Part shown: one piece after another, positions 42,443 through 51,396 of the stretch | Layout of the letters: every line of letters starts with the position of its first letter | Numbering within the stretch: the stretch's first letter is position 1 | From: DASUPK01 sp963736305 | GTDB lineage: Bacteria > Actinomycetota > Thermoleophilia > Solirubrobacterales > 70-9 | Length of the DNA stretch: 64,000 nucleotides | Direction: 5' to 3' | Assembly: GCA_963736305.1 (NCBI GenBank) | Contig: CAVTOD010000005.1 | Span: 124,001 to 188,000, forward strand | Notes under the pieces: generated by a model | Database searches by the model: none | Seen by the model: only the letters and a program-made list of their open reading frames with translations | Told to the model about the DNA's origin: nothing | Position numbers and translations under genes: made by a program

Positions 42443-44758
42443 ATGAGCGCCCTGCTCCACAGGCTTGGTGGGTTTGCCGCGCGGCGCGCCCCGTGGGTGC
42501 TTGTGGCCTGGGTCGTGATCGCCGTCGGGCTGGTCGTGTTCGCGAATTCGGTCGGCCGGCCGGAGAACAACAACCTCGATCTCCCCGGCACGGGCTCACA
42601 GAGCGCCACGGACCTTCTCGACCAGAAGCTCCCCGCTCAGGCGAACGGCAGCGTCCCGATCGTCCTGCGGTCGGACACGTCCCTCGCCGAGGGCGAGAAC
42701 AAGCAGGCGGTCGACGCGACGGTCAAGTCCCTGTCGCAGAACCGATACGTCCAGCAGGCGCTCAGCCCCTTCAGCGAGCAGGGCGCGGGCGACATCACCA
42801 AGGACGGGAAGATCGCCTACATCGCGGTGGCCCTCAAAATCTCCTCGGGAGACCTCGATGACGACGAGGCGAACAGCGTCCTCGACGCGGCCGACCCCGC
42901 CAGCAAGGCGGGTATCAAGGTCTCCGCGGGCGGATACCTCGGCCAGCAGCTATCGAACCCGAGCACCAGGCCCAGCGAGATCATCGGGATCGTCGGCGCG
43001 CTGATCATCCTGCTCTTCGCGTTCAGGACCGTCGTCTCCGCGCCGCTCCCGGTGACGACCGCGGTGGTCGCGCTGGTGGCGAGCCTGGCGATCGTCGGGC
43101 TCGCGGGCCACGTCATCGACGTGCCGTCGATCGCGCCGACGCTGGCAGTGATGCTCGGCTTAGCCGTCGGAACGGACTACTCCCTGTTCATCATCAGCCG
43201 GCACTTACGCCTGCTCGAGGAGGGAGCCGAGCCGGAGGACTCGATCGCACGCTCGATCGCGAGCTCCGGGTCGGCCGTCGTCTTCGCCGGCGTCATGGTC
43301 GTGATCGCCCTGCTCTGCCTCTACTTCAGCGGAATACCCCTCGTCCGCGCTCTCGGCTACTCGACGGCGATCGCCGTCGCGACGGCCGTACTCGCCGCGC
43401 TCACGCTTCTCCCCGCGCTGCTCGGCCTGATCGGCAGAAGAATCCTGTCCCTGCCGTTTCGGCTGGGGCAGCGCAAGCACGACCAGGATCACCCGGGCTT
43501 CTTCACCAAGTGGGCGGGCGCGATCCGGAGTCATCCGCTGGTTGCCTCGGTCACCGGGATAGTCGTGCTCGTTCTGATCGCGATCCCCGCGCTGGACATG
43601 CGGTTGGGCGCGCCCGACTTCGGCCAGCTGCCCACCGACACCACCGATCGCCAGGCCTACGACGGGCTCACCAAGGGATTTGGCGTCGGTACGAACGGGC
43701 CGCTTCTGATCGCGGTCAACGTGACCGGGAAGCCGTTGTCCTCCGATCCGAGCCAGGTCGCCACCCTCCAGCAGCAGCAGGCGCAGATTCAGCAAGAGGA
43801 GGCCGTCGACGGGCCGACCCCCCAGCTCCAGAGTCAGCAACAGCAGGTCTCCGAGCAGCTGCAGATCGCCTCCACGCCGTCGGGCGACCCGCGCCTCGTC
43901 AACCTCGAGCAGGAGATCTCCAAGCAGGACAACGTCCAGTCGGTCACCCCGGCGGAAACGGACAAGAGCGGCAACGCGGCCGTCTTCTCGGCCACACCGA
44001 AGACCTCACCGTCGGCCTACGCCACCCAGGACCTGGTCAACCACCTGCGCGACAAGACGATCCCGGACGCGACCAAGGGCACGGGCATGACCGCCTACGT
44101 CGGCGGCACCACCGCCGGGTACATCGACCTCGCCACCAAGATCGGCGACAAGCTCGCGCTCGTGATCGCGATCGTGGTCCTGCTGAGCTTCCTGTTCCTG
44201 ACGCTCGCCTTCCGCACGCTGACGGTGCCGCTCACGTCCGCTCTGCTCAACCTGCTGGCGGTGGCCGCCTCGTACGGGGTATTGACCGCGGTCTTCGAGA
44301 AGGGGTTCGCACTGTCGCTGATCGGCGTTGACCACGAGATGCCGGTGGTGAGCTACGTGCCGCTGATGATGTTCGCGATCCTCTTCGGGCTCTCGATGGA
44401 CTACCAGGTGTTCCTGGTCTCGCGGATCGAGGAGCGCCACGGAGGGGGGGCCGACAACAGCGAGGCGGTCAGGGCCGGGCTGGTCAACGCGGGGCGATGG
44501 ATCGCGGCGGCGGCAACGATCATGTTCGCCGTCTTCTTCAGCTTCGTCATCAACGGCGATCCCATCGTCAAGCAGTTCGGGGTCGGGCTGGCCGTCTCGG
44601 TCGCAATCGACGCGTTCGTGGTCCTCCTGATCGTGCCGGGCCTGATGGAGCTGATCGGCGAGCGCAACTGGTTCCTGCCTCGCTGGATCGACCGAGGCAT
44701 GCCGAACATCAACGTCGAGGGGGACCCGAAGCTCCGGACCGAGACCCCCGCCGAGTAG
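42443..44758 (+). CDS. MMPL/RND family transporter
   Basis: A 771-residue exporter with the two-times-six transmembrane layout. Helix 4 contains LGLAVGTDYSLFIISRHLRLLEE, and helix 10 FGLSMDYQVFLVSRIEERHGG, where the Asp residues belong to the proton relay. The second periplasmic loop is unusually Gln-rich (LQQQQAQIQQEE, QLQSQQQQVSEQLQ, about 435-475), probably a coiled coil. No regulator is coupled, unlike the MMPL at 31158. Substrate unknown; lipids or hydrophobic drugs are plausible. The gene ends 26 bp before tRNA-Val. Confidence 0.9.
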   Translation: MSALLHRLGGFAARRAPWVLVAWVVIAVGLVVFANSVGRPENNNLDLPGTGSQSATDLLDQKLPAQANGSVPIVLRSDTSLAEGENKQAVDATVKSLSQNRYVQQALSPFSEQGAGDITKDGKIAYIAVALKISSGDLDDDEANSVLDAADPASKAGIKVSAGGYLGQQLSNPSTRPSEIIGIVGALIILLFAFRTVVSAPLPVTTAVVALVASLAIVGLAGHVIDVPSIAPTLAVMLGLAVGTDYSLFIISRHLRLLEEGAEPEDSIARSIASSGSAVVFAGVMVVIALLCLYFSGIPLVRALGYSTAIAVATAVLAALTLLPALLGLIGRRILSLPFRLGQRKHDQDHPGFFTKWAGAIRSHPLVASVTGIVVLVLIAIPALDMRLGAPDFGQLPTDTTDRQAYDGLTKGFGVGTNGPLLIAVNVTGKPLSSDPSQVATLQQQQAQIQQEEAVDGPTPQLQSQQQQVSEQLQIASTPSGDPRLVNLEQEISKQDNVQSVTPAETDKSGNAAVFSATPKTSPSAYATQDLVNHLRDKTIPDATKGTGMTAYVGGTTAGYIDLATKIGDKLALVIAIVVLLSFLFLTLAFRTLTVPLTSALLNLLAVAASYGVLTAVFEKGFALSLIGVDHEMPVVSYVPLMMFAILFGLSMDYQVFLVSRIEERHGGGADNSEAVRAGLVNAGRWIAAAATIMFAVFFSFVINGDPIVKQFGVGLAVSVAIDAFVVLLIVPGLMELIGERNWFLPRWIDRGMPNINVEGDPKLRTETPAE

Positions 44759-44784
44759 TCGGCCGCGCGTATCATCCGCGCCCC

Positions 44785-44856
44785 GGGCGCGTAGCTCAGC
44801 GGGAGAGCGCTCCCCTCACACGGGAGAGGTCGTAGGTTCGATCCCTACCGCGCCCA
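44785..44856 (+). tRNA. tRNA-Val(CAC)
   Basis: A complete cloverleaf: acceptor GGGCGCG/CGCGCCC, D stem GCTC/GAGC, anticodon stem CTCCC/GGGAG with loop CTCACAC (anticodon CAC), a 5-base variable loop, T stem GTAGG/CCTAC and discriminator A. The CCA is not encoded. Its 3' half is repeated at 60068-60110, and the tRNA forms the left border of the genomic island. Confidence 0.95.
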
Positions 44857-44857
44857 T
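44815..44857 (+). repeat. Left attachment-like direct repeat (3' half of tRNA-Val)
   Basis: This 43-bp stretch, from the anticodon loop to the base after the discriminator, occurs again at 60068-60110 with one mismatch. Integrases of genomic islands typically use the tRNA 3' half as the attB core and restore it on insertion, which leaves the intact tRNA at one end and a partial copy at the other, as seen here. Confidence 0.8.
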
Positions 44858-44974
44858 AGCTCTGTCAGCGGGATTCCTCGCTCTGGAAGGTTGCCGGTCC
44901 CGCCTCAAACCGCCCCTATGGAAGCGTTATGGAAGCCTGCGGCCCGCAGACCGGGCCGGGATAATGCATGGGCG

Positions 44975-45373
44975 ATGTCGCAAGAGAATGTCGAGCTCTT
45001 CCGTAGGGCCATAGAGGACTACAACCGACGCGACATCGAGGCGATGCTGGCGATCTGGCACCCCGAGGCCGAGTGGTACCCCTTTACGGCACAGGTCGAG
45101 GGCGACGACGCCTATCACGGTCACGAGGGCCTCAGGCGATGGTGGGCGAACGTGGACGCCACGTTCGAGGAGATCGAGGCGAGTGTTGAGGAGGTTCGAG
45201 ACCTCGGCGACACCGTCCTCGCGCTCGGTCGGCTTCGGGCCCGGTTCAGGAGCGGCGTCACATTGGATTCGGAGATCGGCTGGCTCACCCGCTACCGCGA
45301 CGGTCTTGGCGTGTGGGGTCGGGCATACCAAAGTCATGCCGAAGCCCTCGAAGCCGCCGGGCTGGCGGAGTAG
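44975..45373 (+). CDS. SnoaL-like (NTF2-fold) protein, copy 1
   Basis: A 132-residue cone-fold protein of the SnoaL/NTF2 superfamily: SQENVELFRRAIEDYNRRD at the start, then AMLAIWHPEAEWYP and GHEGLRRWWANV. The fold serves as polyketide cyclase, isomerase or ligand-binding module; no function is assignable. I chose ATG 44975 because it matches the starts of the two following copies. It is the first of three tandem paralogues; gene 2 starts 3 bp after its stop. Confidence 0.8.
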   Translation: MSQENVELFRRAIEDYNRRDIEAMLAIWHPEAEWYPFTAQVEGDDAYHGHEGLRRWWANVDATFEEIEASVEEVRDLGDTVLALGRLRARFRSGVTLDSEIGWLTRYRDGLGVWGRAYQSHAEALEAAGLAE

Positions 45374-45800
45374 GCGATGTCGGAGGAGAACGTGGAGCTT
45401 GTCTACCGAGTGCATGACGCCCTCAACCGACGCGACCTCGATGCCCTCCTCGCACTGGCCGACCCTGGCATCGAGTATTCCCCGCGCATCCGAGAGCTGG
45501 AAGGCGGCGGCCCCTACGGCGGCCATGCCGGAATCCGAAGCTGGTGGGAGAGCATGCTCGGCATCGCCCCCGACTTCAGCACGGAGGTCGAGGACGTACG
45601 AGACCTCGAAGACATGACCGTTGCGCGGGCGCACATTCGCGGACATGGGATCGGGAGCGGCGCGAGCATGGAACAGACGCTCTGGCAGGTCGCGGAGTGG
45701 CGTCAGAAGAAGTGCGTCCGGTGGCGCACTTTCGCGAGCGAGGCCGAAGCCCTCGAAGCCGCCGGGCTGTCGGAGTAGGCGATGTCGGAGGAGAACGTCG
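45338..45800 (+). repeat. Two near-identical 58-bp gene-junction repeats
   Basis: 45338-45395 and 45743-45800 are nearly identical, each spanning the end of one SnoaL gene and the start of the next (GCCGAAGCCCTCGAAGCC at the left end). The offset is 405 bp, one gene unit, so the array grew by unequal exchange. Confidence 0.85.
45377..45778 (+). CDS. SnoaL-like (NTF2-fold) protein, copy 2
   Basis: A 133-residue paralogue of the preceding protein, with SEENVELVYRVHDALNRRD, ALLALADPGIEYSPR and GGHAGIRSWWESM. Both end EALEAAGL[AS]E followed by the same TAGGCGATGTC junction. The core has diverged much more than the ends, which suggests an older duplication with recent exchange at the borders. Confidence 0.82.
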   Translation: MSEENVELVYRVHDALNRRDLDALLALADPGIEYSPRIRELEGGGPYGGHAGIRSWWESMLGIAPDFSTEVEDVRDLEDMTVARAHIRGHGIGSGASMEQTLWQVAEWRQKKCVRWRTFASEAEALEAAGLSE

Positions 45801-45883
45801 AGATCGTGCGCCGCTTCTTGCACGCATTCGTCCAGGGCGACTACGAGGCCTCGACCGACCACACCCGGGGCGGGGGCTTGTGA
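45782..45883 (+). pseudogene. SnoaL-like protein, copy 3, truncated
   Basis: It starts like copy 2 (SEENVEIVRRFLHAFVQGD) but loses similarity after about 24 residues and stops at TGA 45881, giving 33 residues instead of 132. No further SnoaL sequence follows before the convergent esterase gene. It is a truncated third member of the tandem array. Confidence 0.7.
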
Positions 45884-45938
45884 CGAAGACGGCGCTAGCG
45901 CTGCCGCCGGGCGGTGAAAGGGCGGCGGACAGACCGGA

Positions 45939-47291
45939 CTAGAGCGCCGACGGGTACGTCTCGGGCGGCTCAGCCACTTCCCAGCCGGCGGTTCGCTCGA
46001 GGGGCTCTACCGCGCGCGTCTCGTCGATGTGGATCACCGCGTCGAACTGAAACGGGATCTGTGCTGAGAAGTAGTGACTCTGGCGCTCCGTCTCCGGGCG
46101 GTAGATCACGCCGATCGCGCGCTCGAGCCGCGGCTCCCACAAAGCCAGGCCGGCCTTGGTGCCTCGGAGGGGCAGCAGGAAGCGGGCCTCCCCCATCTGA
46201 TGGAAGAGGGCCTCGTAACTTTCGGGCAGCGCCGGGCGGACCCGCTTTCGCTCGGCCGGCGCGTCCCAGGCCGACGCGGCGGTGACGGTTCCACCGAAGG
46301 TCGTGAAGCCAACCAGAATGGTGCCGTTAGGGGGCCGTGAGCGGATCAGCTGTCCCAGGTTGAGCTCGCCACGCTCCCCCATCTCGGTTCGCCGGGCGTC
46401 GCCGATGTGGGAGTTGTGCGCCCAGACCACCAGCTTGGCCCGCTCTCCGTGGCGTTGGAGGTGGGTGAGCAGGCTGCGGAGCGTGTCGGCCATGTGGGTG
46501 TCTCGCAGGTTCCAGGATGAGACGTGGGCCGAGAACATCGTCCGGTAGTACTCCTCGGCGCGGGCGACCAGGCGAGCGTTCTGCTCGGCGTAGAACTGGT
46601 CGTCTTCGGCCGCGAGACCGTCTCGGCATAGGTAACCGACCGAGTTGCGGTGCAGCTCCTGAAGCTGCTCGACGACGCCGCGGCGACAGGGCTCGCTGAT
46701 CCCCAGGCTCACGGCGCGCCCGTACTCCTGGCTCTCGCCGCCGAAGTGCTCGAAGCAGGCGTAGCGTTCGCGGGCCCTATCGGCCGCCGGCGGATCGATC
46801 TTCTCGAGGTAGGCGATCACCTCCTCGACCGACGTGTAGAGGCTGTAGAGGTCAAGGCCATAGAACCCGGCGGCGTCGGCGGGATCGCGGCGGTCGTTGT
46901 GCGCGCGCAGCCAGCCGACGAAGTCGAGCACCTCGGCGTTCCGCCACATCCAGCTGGGGAAGCGCTGGAAGCCGCGGAGCGCTTCCTCGGCGTCGGCGTC
47001 CTCGCGGGCCCCGCGCACGTAGCGATTGACTCGATAGGCGTCCGGCCAATCGGCCTCGACGGCGACGCCGGTGAAGCCCTTCTCCTCGATCAGCCTGCGC
47101 GTGATCAGGGCGCGCTCGCGGTAGAAGTCGTGAGTGCCGTGGGAGGCCTCCCCGAGCAGGACGAGGCTCGCCTCGCCGATCTGCTCCAGCAGCGGGTCGT
47201 AGTCGTCCGCCAGGCCGCCGAGGGGATGGATCTCGCGCGCGAGGACACCCAACGCCCCGTCGTGGTGGCCGGTTGCCGTCGCGCCACCCAT
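45939..47291 (-). CDS. Erythromycin esterase family protein
   Basis: A 450-residue member of the EreA/DUF family PF05139. Key catalytic elements are GEASHGTHDFYRERALITR (His-Thr-His region, about 48-66), FTGVAVEADWPDAYRVN, WAHNSHIGDARRTEMG and VGFTTFGGTVTAAS. True Ere enzymes hydrolyse macrolide lactones, but most family members are of unknown substrate. In mycobacteria the C-terminal half of the DosR-regulon protein Rv2030c belongs here, which matters given the other genes in this island. ATG 47291 is chosen. It is the last gene of a three-gene minus-strand group with two small proteins. Confidence 0.88.
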   Translation of the reverse strand: MGGATATGHHDGALGVLAREIHPLGGLADDYDPLLEQIGEASLVLLGEASHGTHDFYRERALITRRLIEEKGFTGVAVEADWPDAYRVNRYVRGAREDADAEEALRGFQRFPSWMWRNAEVLDFVGWLRAHNDRRDPADAAGFYGLDLYSLYTSVEEVIAYLEKIDPPAADRARERYACFEHFGGESQEYGRAVSLGISEPCRRGVVEQLQELHRNSVGYLCRDGLAAEDDQFYAEQNARLVARAEEYYRTMFSAHVSSWNLRDTHMADTLRSLLTHLQRHGERAKLVVWAHNSHIGDARRTEMGERGELNLGQLIRSRPPNGTILVGFTTFGGTVTAASAWDAPAERKRVRPALPESYEALFHQMGEARFLLPLRGTKAGLALWEPRLERAIGVIYRPETERQSHYFSAQIPFQFDAVIHIDETRAVEPLERTAGWEVAEPPETYPSAL

Positions 47292-47296
47292 CGAGC

Positions 47297-47461
47297 TCAA
47301 CCTGGAGTACCGGGTCGGATGCCCTGAGTCCCGGACCGTAGGTTCAGCAGCCCCGCGGCGGAGATCACCGCGAGCCTCCGGCTCCCGCAGGTGATGCAAC
47401 TCCTCGGCGCTCGGCCGGCGGTGAAATGCTTCGACTTGCACTGGAGACAGATGCTCAACAT
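47297..47461 (-). CDS. Small zinc-ribbon protein
   Basis: A 54-residue protein with two CxxC knuckles (ICLQCKSKHF and SCITCGSRRL, cysteines at about 5, 8, 20 and 23), a typical zinc ribbon. The ATG at 47461 follows GAGGAG at a somewhat long spacing. It overlaps the preceding small gene by 7 bp and ends 5 bp before the esterase start, so all three are probably one transcript. Function unknown. Confidence 0.6.
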   Translation of the reverse strand: MLSICLQCKSKHFTAGRAPRSCITCGSRRLAVISAAGLLNLRSGTQGIRPGTPG

Positions 47462-47688
47462 CGATCCACGCTCCTCTTGGTTGTGCCTTGGACGTCCCGA
47501 GATGGCGGTCCGACCAGGCGCAGCCGCATGCTCGACAGCTCGCTCGGCGTAAAGGGATGCGCTTCGAAAGTCCTGCAATCCTCCAGGAGAGCGAAGCTCC
47601 CCTCGCTACCTTCAATGGGCGAGGCGAATCCCCTCATCACTCGGAACAGCCGCCGGCCGTCAGTCAGATAAGTGCCGGCCTCCGGCAT
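47455..47688 (-). CDS. Small hypothetical protein
   Basis: A 77-residue protein beginning MPEAGTYLTDGRRLFRVMRG and continuing with an LLEDCRTFEAHPFTPSEL segment, which reads as a compact beta-rich domain. I know no family name. I chose ATG 47688, although the frame is open to ATG 47736. It overlaps the zinc-ribbon gene, suggesting an operon with the erythromycin-esterase-like gene. Confidence 0.5.
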   Translation of the reverse strand: MPEAGTYLTDGRRLFRVMRGFASPIEGSEGSFALLEDCRTFEAHPFTPSELSSMRLRLVGPPSRDVQGTTKRSVDRC

Positions 47689-47853
47689 CGCCTCGGGCTC
47701 GGCTCTGCGGATGTGGCGGGTGCGGGTCGCGAGCATGCGCTATCGGCAAGCGACCCTATGCCTGGCGCCGGTAAGCACCATCGGCGTCGGCCACTGATCG
47801 TCGTCCGTACCGAGTACGTAGCCGACACGGTCGGTCGCCGGGTCTGCCCCGGA

Positions 47854-48171
47854 CTAGGTCTGCTGCATGGGGCGGGGAACAGAGCGACCAGTGACCCTTG
47901 GCCCGGTCGCATGGCCACTTTGCGGATCCCTCCGGCCAGCCCGGGGCCGCTGACCTGGACGCGTATCGGTCTGAGCGTCAGGTGGCCGTTCCACCGGTCG
48001 TGTTTGAGATAGCGATGCCGAGGACTTCCCATACAGCTGCTCGTAGACCTCCCGTTCCACCTGCGCCGAATCGACGCGGATTTCTTGCGCGTGGTCGCCA
48101 CGCAGCGCCCAGCGGAACGCTGCAACGGCCAATGCGATAGCGACAATCCCAAGCAGCGCAGCCCCGATCAT
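47854..48171 (-). CDS. Putative small membrane protein
   Basis: A 105-codon frame. Residues 1-24 form a clear transmembrane helix (MIGAALLGIVAIALAVAAFR), followed by a charged segment (RVDSAQVEREVYEQLYGK) that looks genuine. The remaining 50 residues are low-complexity Arg/Pro/Thr and may be the result of a frame slip. Low confidence that the full frame is right. Confidence 0.35.
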   Translation of the reverse strand: MIGAALLGIVAIALAVAAFRWALRGDHAQEIRVDSAQVEREVYEQLYGKSSASLSQTRPVERPPDAQTDTRPGQRPRAGRRDPQSGHATGPRVTGRSVPRPMQQT

Positions 48172-48233
48172 TAGTCAGCTGACACCCTGGGCGCTTGCAC
48201 GGAGAGCTTGCCGGTCGCCGCGCCGGTCGCCGC

Positions 48234-48464
48234 CTATTGGTTCTTTCCCTTCGAACCGCCCAGGTGCTGGATGAACGCGTCCGAACCGGGAAAGACCTCG
48301 GCCTCGTGGCCGTTTTCCCATCGCACCAGATAGGGCGGTGCACCGTGGTCCCCGAGCACCTTCAGGATCTCGCCGTCTTGCTGAGGCTCTCCCTGATGGT
48401 GTCCTCGGATCACCAGGCGGTCGCCCGGCTTTGCACGCAGTTCTCTCTGGCTGGTCGGGGTCAT
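48234..48464 (-). CDS. DUF1918 domain protein
   Basis: A 76-residue protein with the DUF1918 core: KPGDRLVIRGHHQGEPQQDG, then PPYLVRWENGHEAEVFPGSDAF. The fold is a small SH3-like barrel. The mycobacterial homologues include Rv0569, a DosR-regulon gene; the molecular role is unknown. The ATG at 48464 follows AGAAGGGA. It is divergent from the phosphoribosyltransferase gene. Confidence 0.85.
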   Translation of the reverse strand: MTPTSQRELRAKPGDRLVIRGHHQGEPQQDGEILKVLGDHGAPPYLVRWENGHEAEVFPGSDAFIQHLGGSKGKNQ

Positions 48465-48602
48465 TGCGTCCCTTCTGTTGATGGACACATATGCAGCCAA
48501 CCTACCGCCGGGTTTGTGCTCCTGTATCCGTATTCAACCCGGACCCGGGGCCGAGTCCAGCACCGATGTGCCGCGCGTCCAGGGCCCTCTAGGTTCGCCG
48601 GC

Positions 48603-49998
48603 ATGGCCGATCGATTGGCATTGTTCGCGGATCGGCGAGAGGCCGGCCGCAAGCTCGCCGTAGCCCTCGATCGATTCCGGATCGAGGATCCGCTGGTGCT
48701 GGCGCTCCCGCGAGGCGGCGTGCCGATTGGCTGCGAGGTCGCCAGGGCCCTGGAGGCCCCTCTTGACATCTTGCTCGTCCGCAAGCTTGGCGCGCCGTTT
48801 CAGCCCGAGTACGGCATCGGCGCGATCGCGGAGGGAGGCGTACGCGTCATCCGCCGCGAGGACATCGAGCTGATCGGGATGAGCGAGGAAGAGCTCGACG
48901 CGATCGTCGCCCGCGAGACCGCGGAGCTCGACCGGCGGGCGCTCGTCTACCGCGGCGAGCACGAGGCCCATCCGGTGGAAGGGCGCACGGTCATCCTCGT
49001 CGACGACGGGATCGCCACCGGCGGGACTGCGGTCGCCGCAGGCCGCGTGCTGCGAGCCCGCGGTGCCGCCAAGGTGATCCTCGCGGTCCCGGTTGCTCCC
49101 CCGGGGGCCGAGGTTCGGCTCGCCGCCGAGTTCGACGAGGTGGTCTGCCTGGAGCAGCCCCATGGCTTCTTCGGTATCGGCCAGTTCTACGTCGACTTCG
49201 GACAGCTCGACGACCAAGAGGTGATCGATCTGCTCGCGGCCGCACACGCACCGGTGGTCTCCATTGCAGCGGATCCGGTCGCCGCTGCCGATCCGCCGCC
49301 CGTCAGGCGCGCCGTCGAGATCGAGGCCGAGCCTGAGCTCTTTCTGAACGGCGACCTTGGATGGCCCGAGGACGCCGCCGGCCTGGTGCTCTTCGCCCAT
49401 GGGAGCGGCTCCAGCAGGCTCAGCCCCCGAAACCGCGAGGTGGCAGCGTCCCTAAACGAGAGAGGACTAGCCACCCTGCTCTTCGATCTTCTGAGCGATG
49501 ACGAGGCGGGCGACCGCGCCAAGGTCTTCGACATCGACCTGCTAGCCGAGCGCCTCGCCGCGGTCACCCGCTGGGCGCAGGCGGAGTCCGGCATTGACGA
49601 TCTTCCCCTCGGGTACTTCGGCGCCTCCACCGGTGCCGCCGCCGCGCTCTGCGCCGCCGCCGATCTCGGCCGCGGTATCAGCGCGGTGGTCTCCCGGGGG
49701 GACGACCGGACCTCGCCGGCTCGAGGCTGGCTGAGGTAGAAGCTCCCACGCTGCTGATCGTCGGCGGAGCCGACTGGCAGGTCCTCGGCCTGAACGAGGA
49801 GGCCGCGAAGCTGCTGCGCTGCGAGCACGAGCTCGCCGTCGTCCCCGGCGCCACCCACCTCTTCGAGGAGCCCGGCGCCCTGGAGCGTGTTGCGGACCTC
49901 GCCGCCGGCTGGTTCACCGAGCATCTCGAGAAGTCAATCCAGGCAGCTGAACCGTCGCCCGGATCCAACGGCGGAACTAGAAGAGCTGCCGCGTAGCT
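48603..49998 (+). CDS. Phosphoribosyltransferase fused to alpha/beta hydrolase, frameshifted
   Basis: Residues 1-215 are a type I phosphoribosyltransferase domain with PRPP loop VILVDDGIATGGTA (130-143) and an ALPRGGVPIG start. The rest is a dienelactone-hydrolase-like alpha/beta hydrolase with FAHGSGSS and the nucleophile elbow GYFGASTGA. The frame as given stops at 49739, but adding one G to the run of six at 49696-49701 restores RPDLAGSRLAEVEAPTLLIV, then VPGATHLFEEPGALE with the catalytic His, and ends at 49998. The same domain pair makes up M. tuberculosis Rv0571c, a DosR-regulon protein. Substrate unknown. Confidence 0.85.
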
Positions 49999-50229
49999 TC
50001 ATTGCTGAAGTTCGTTTGGCAGCCCTTCTTGAGCACCACTGTGAACCGCCAAACGCGGCTGAACATCAGTAGGGGGCACCATCGCGCATCGGTGCTGGAC
50101 ACGTATTTTCCGGCGCTTTGCCAACCGGCAGGGTCGCTGCTTCGTCGCTTCATCTCGAGACACGCGATCCCAACGGCGTTCCGGGGGCCCGCTTACCCCG
50201 GCGGTCGCCGGCTGACTCCGATCAGCATC
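49999..50229. other. Intergenic stretch without a recognisable gene
   Basis: This spacer separates two convergent genes. I find no gene, tRNA or clear terminator in it, only a GC-rich segment around 50185-50215 that could fold. Confidence 0.5.
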
Positions 50230-51396
50230 TCAGTAGCGAAGCAGCGAGACAATGCCCTGCTGCTCGTCAAGAAGCTCCGCGCTCTCGTTCTCGACCGGTG
50301 TGATCGCCGCACCGCTGGAGACGGCGTACTCGATCATCCGCTCGATCAGGGGGAGTCCGTTCGGTCCGGCCTCGCCTAAGGACGCCAGGTCGGCGTCGGA
50401 GTACTCGCGTTCGGCGTCGTAGACGAGGTGCTCGACCCGCCCCTCCTGCAACGCCTGGAGGGTCTCCTGGATGCCCAACGAGCTGCGCCCTTCCGCATAG
50501 GCGGCCTCCCTGATCCGCTCGATCAGCGAGCGTTCGCGCTCGCGATTCAGCCCTGGGAGCATCTCGGTAACGCGCCGCTCGATCTGCGCAATTGATTCGG
50601 AGACGAGGTCGGCACCATCAAGATGGCGCAGTGCCAAGGCGGCGCCGAAGCCGCGCGCGAACTGGCTGACGTAGCGCTGATCGCCGAAGACGAGCGTCTC
50701 GCGCCAGCCTCCCTTCCATGCCTCGACGCGTGCGAGCTCACCCGTCTGGTGGGCGAATCGCTCGCGGGTCGCCTCCAGGCGCTGGTTGTACTGGTCGCGA
50801 CCCGCTGCCGAGACCGCCTCTCCGTGGGCCGGGTCGCGAGGTCTCTGAGACTTTCGCTCGCGCCAATCCCCCGCGAAGTACTCGAGCTCCCAGTCGTGAA
50901 GCTGCTCCATTCGGCCAAGGCGCCAGTCGAGCAGGCGAACCCGCTCCGAGGAGACAACGACGACCCCCATCGGCGCACCATCATCAAGCAGCTCGAGAAG
51001 CTGGTGGACCGCGGGGACCGCGGCGTGCAGGACCTTTGTTCGGCGCGGAGGGATCCGCACCGCATACCACCGTTCCTCGGCCGGCTTCCGCGCGACCTCG
51101 ACGAAGCCGATCAGCCCGGCGGCTTCGGCCGGCGGTTCCTCATCAGCGTGAAGATCTCGCTCGAGGCGTTTGGCAGTCGACTCCAGCGCCTGGCGCGCCT
51201 CATGATCCATTCCTTCTCTGCCAGCGCTCAGCGTGGCCGAGAGATGGTTGTGCACCTCCGTGGGCCAGTTGGGGCTCCGCTGGCCCGGGTCAAGGCGGAG
51301 ATAGACGGAGAGCACGCCGTGCTCGGGTCGCCAGGCAAGCAGCTGGCTGACGGTCTCGTCGCCTTCGGCGTCCAAAGAGGCTGCGTCCGAGATCAT
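50230..51396 (-). CDS. baeRF-type (eRF1-like) release factor family protein
   Basis: A 388-residue protein of the bacterial archaeo-eukaryotic release factor-like group: VLSVYLRLDPGQR at the start, GVVVVSSERVRLLDWRLG in the middle domain and a C-terminal RNase-H-like region. Members are related to Vms1/eRF1 and may release peptides from stalled or hibernating ribosomes; this is not proven for most. M. tuberculosis Rv2629, in the DosR regulon, belongs to the same group. ATG 51396 overlaps the stop of the DUF2267 gene (ATGA), so they are coupled. Confidence 0.78.
   Translation of the reverse strand: MISDAASLDAEGDETVSQLLAWRPEHGVLSVYLRLDPGQRSPNWPTEVHNHLSATLSAGREGMDHEARQALESTAKRLERDLHADEEPPAEAAGLIGFVEVARKPAEERWYAVRIPPRRTKVLHAAVPAVHQLLELLDDGAPMGVVVVSSERVRLLDWRLGRMEQLHDWELEYFAGDWRERKSQRPRDPAHGEAVSAAGRDQYNQRLEATRERFAHQTGELARVEAWKGGWRETLVFGDQRYVSQFARGFGAALALRHLDGADLVSESIAQIERRVTEMLPGLNRERERSLIERIREAAYAEGRSSLGIQETLQALQEGRVEHLVYDAEREYSDADLASLGEAGPNGLPLIERMIEYAVSSGAAITPVENESAELLDEQQGIVSLLRY

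Noticed and set aside
44917..44936. Two copies of TATGGAAGC, 11 bp apart, next to the tRNA
   Set aside because: Too short to call an integrase arm site without other copies near the right end.
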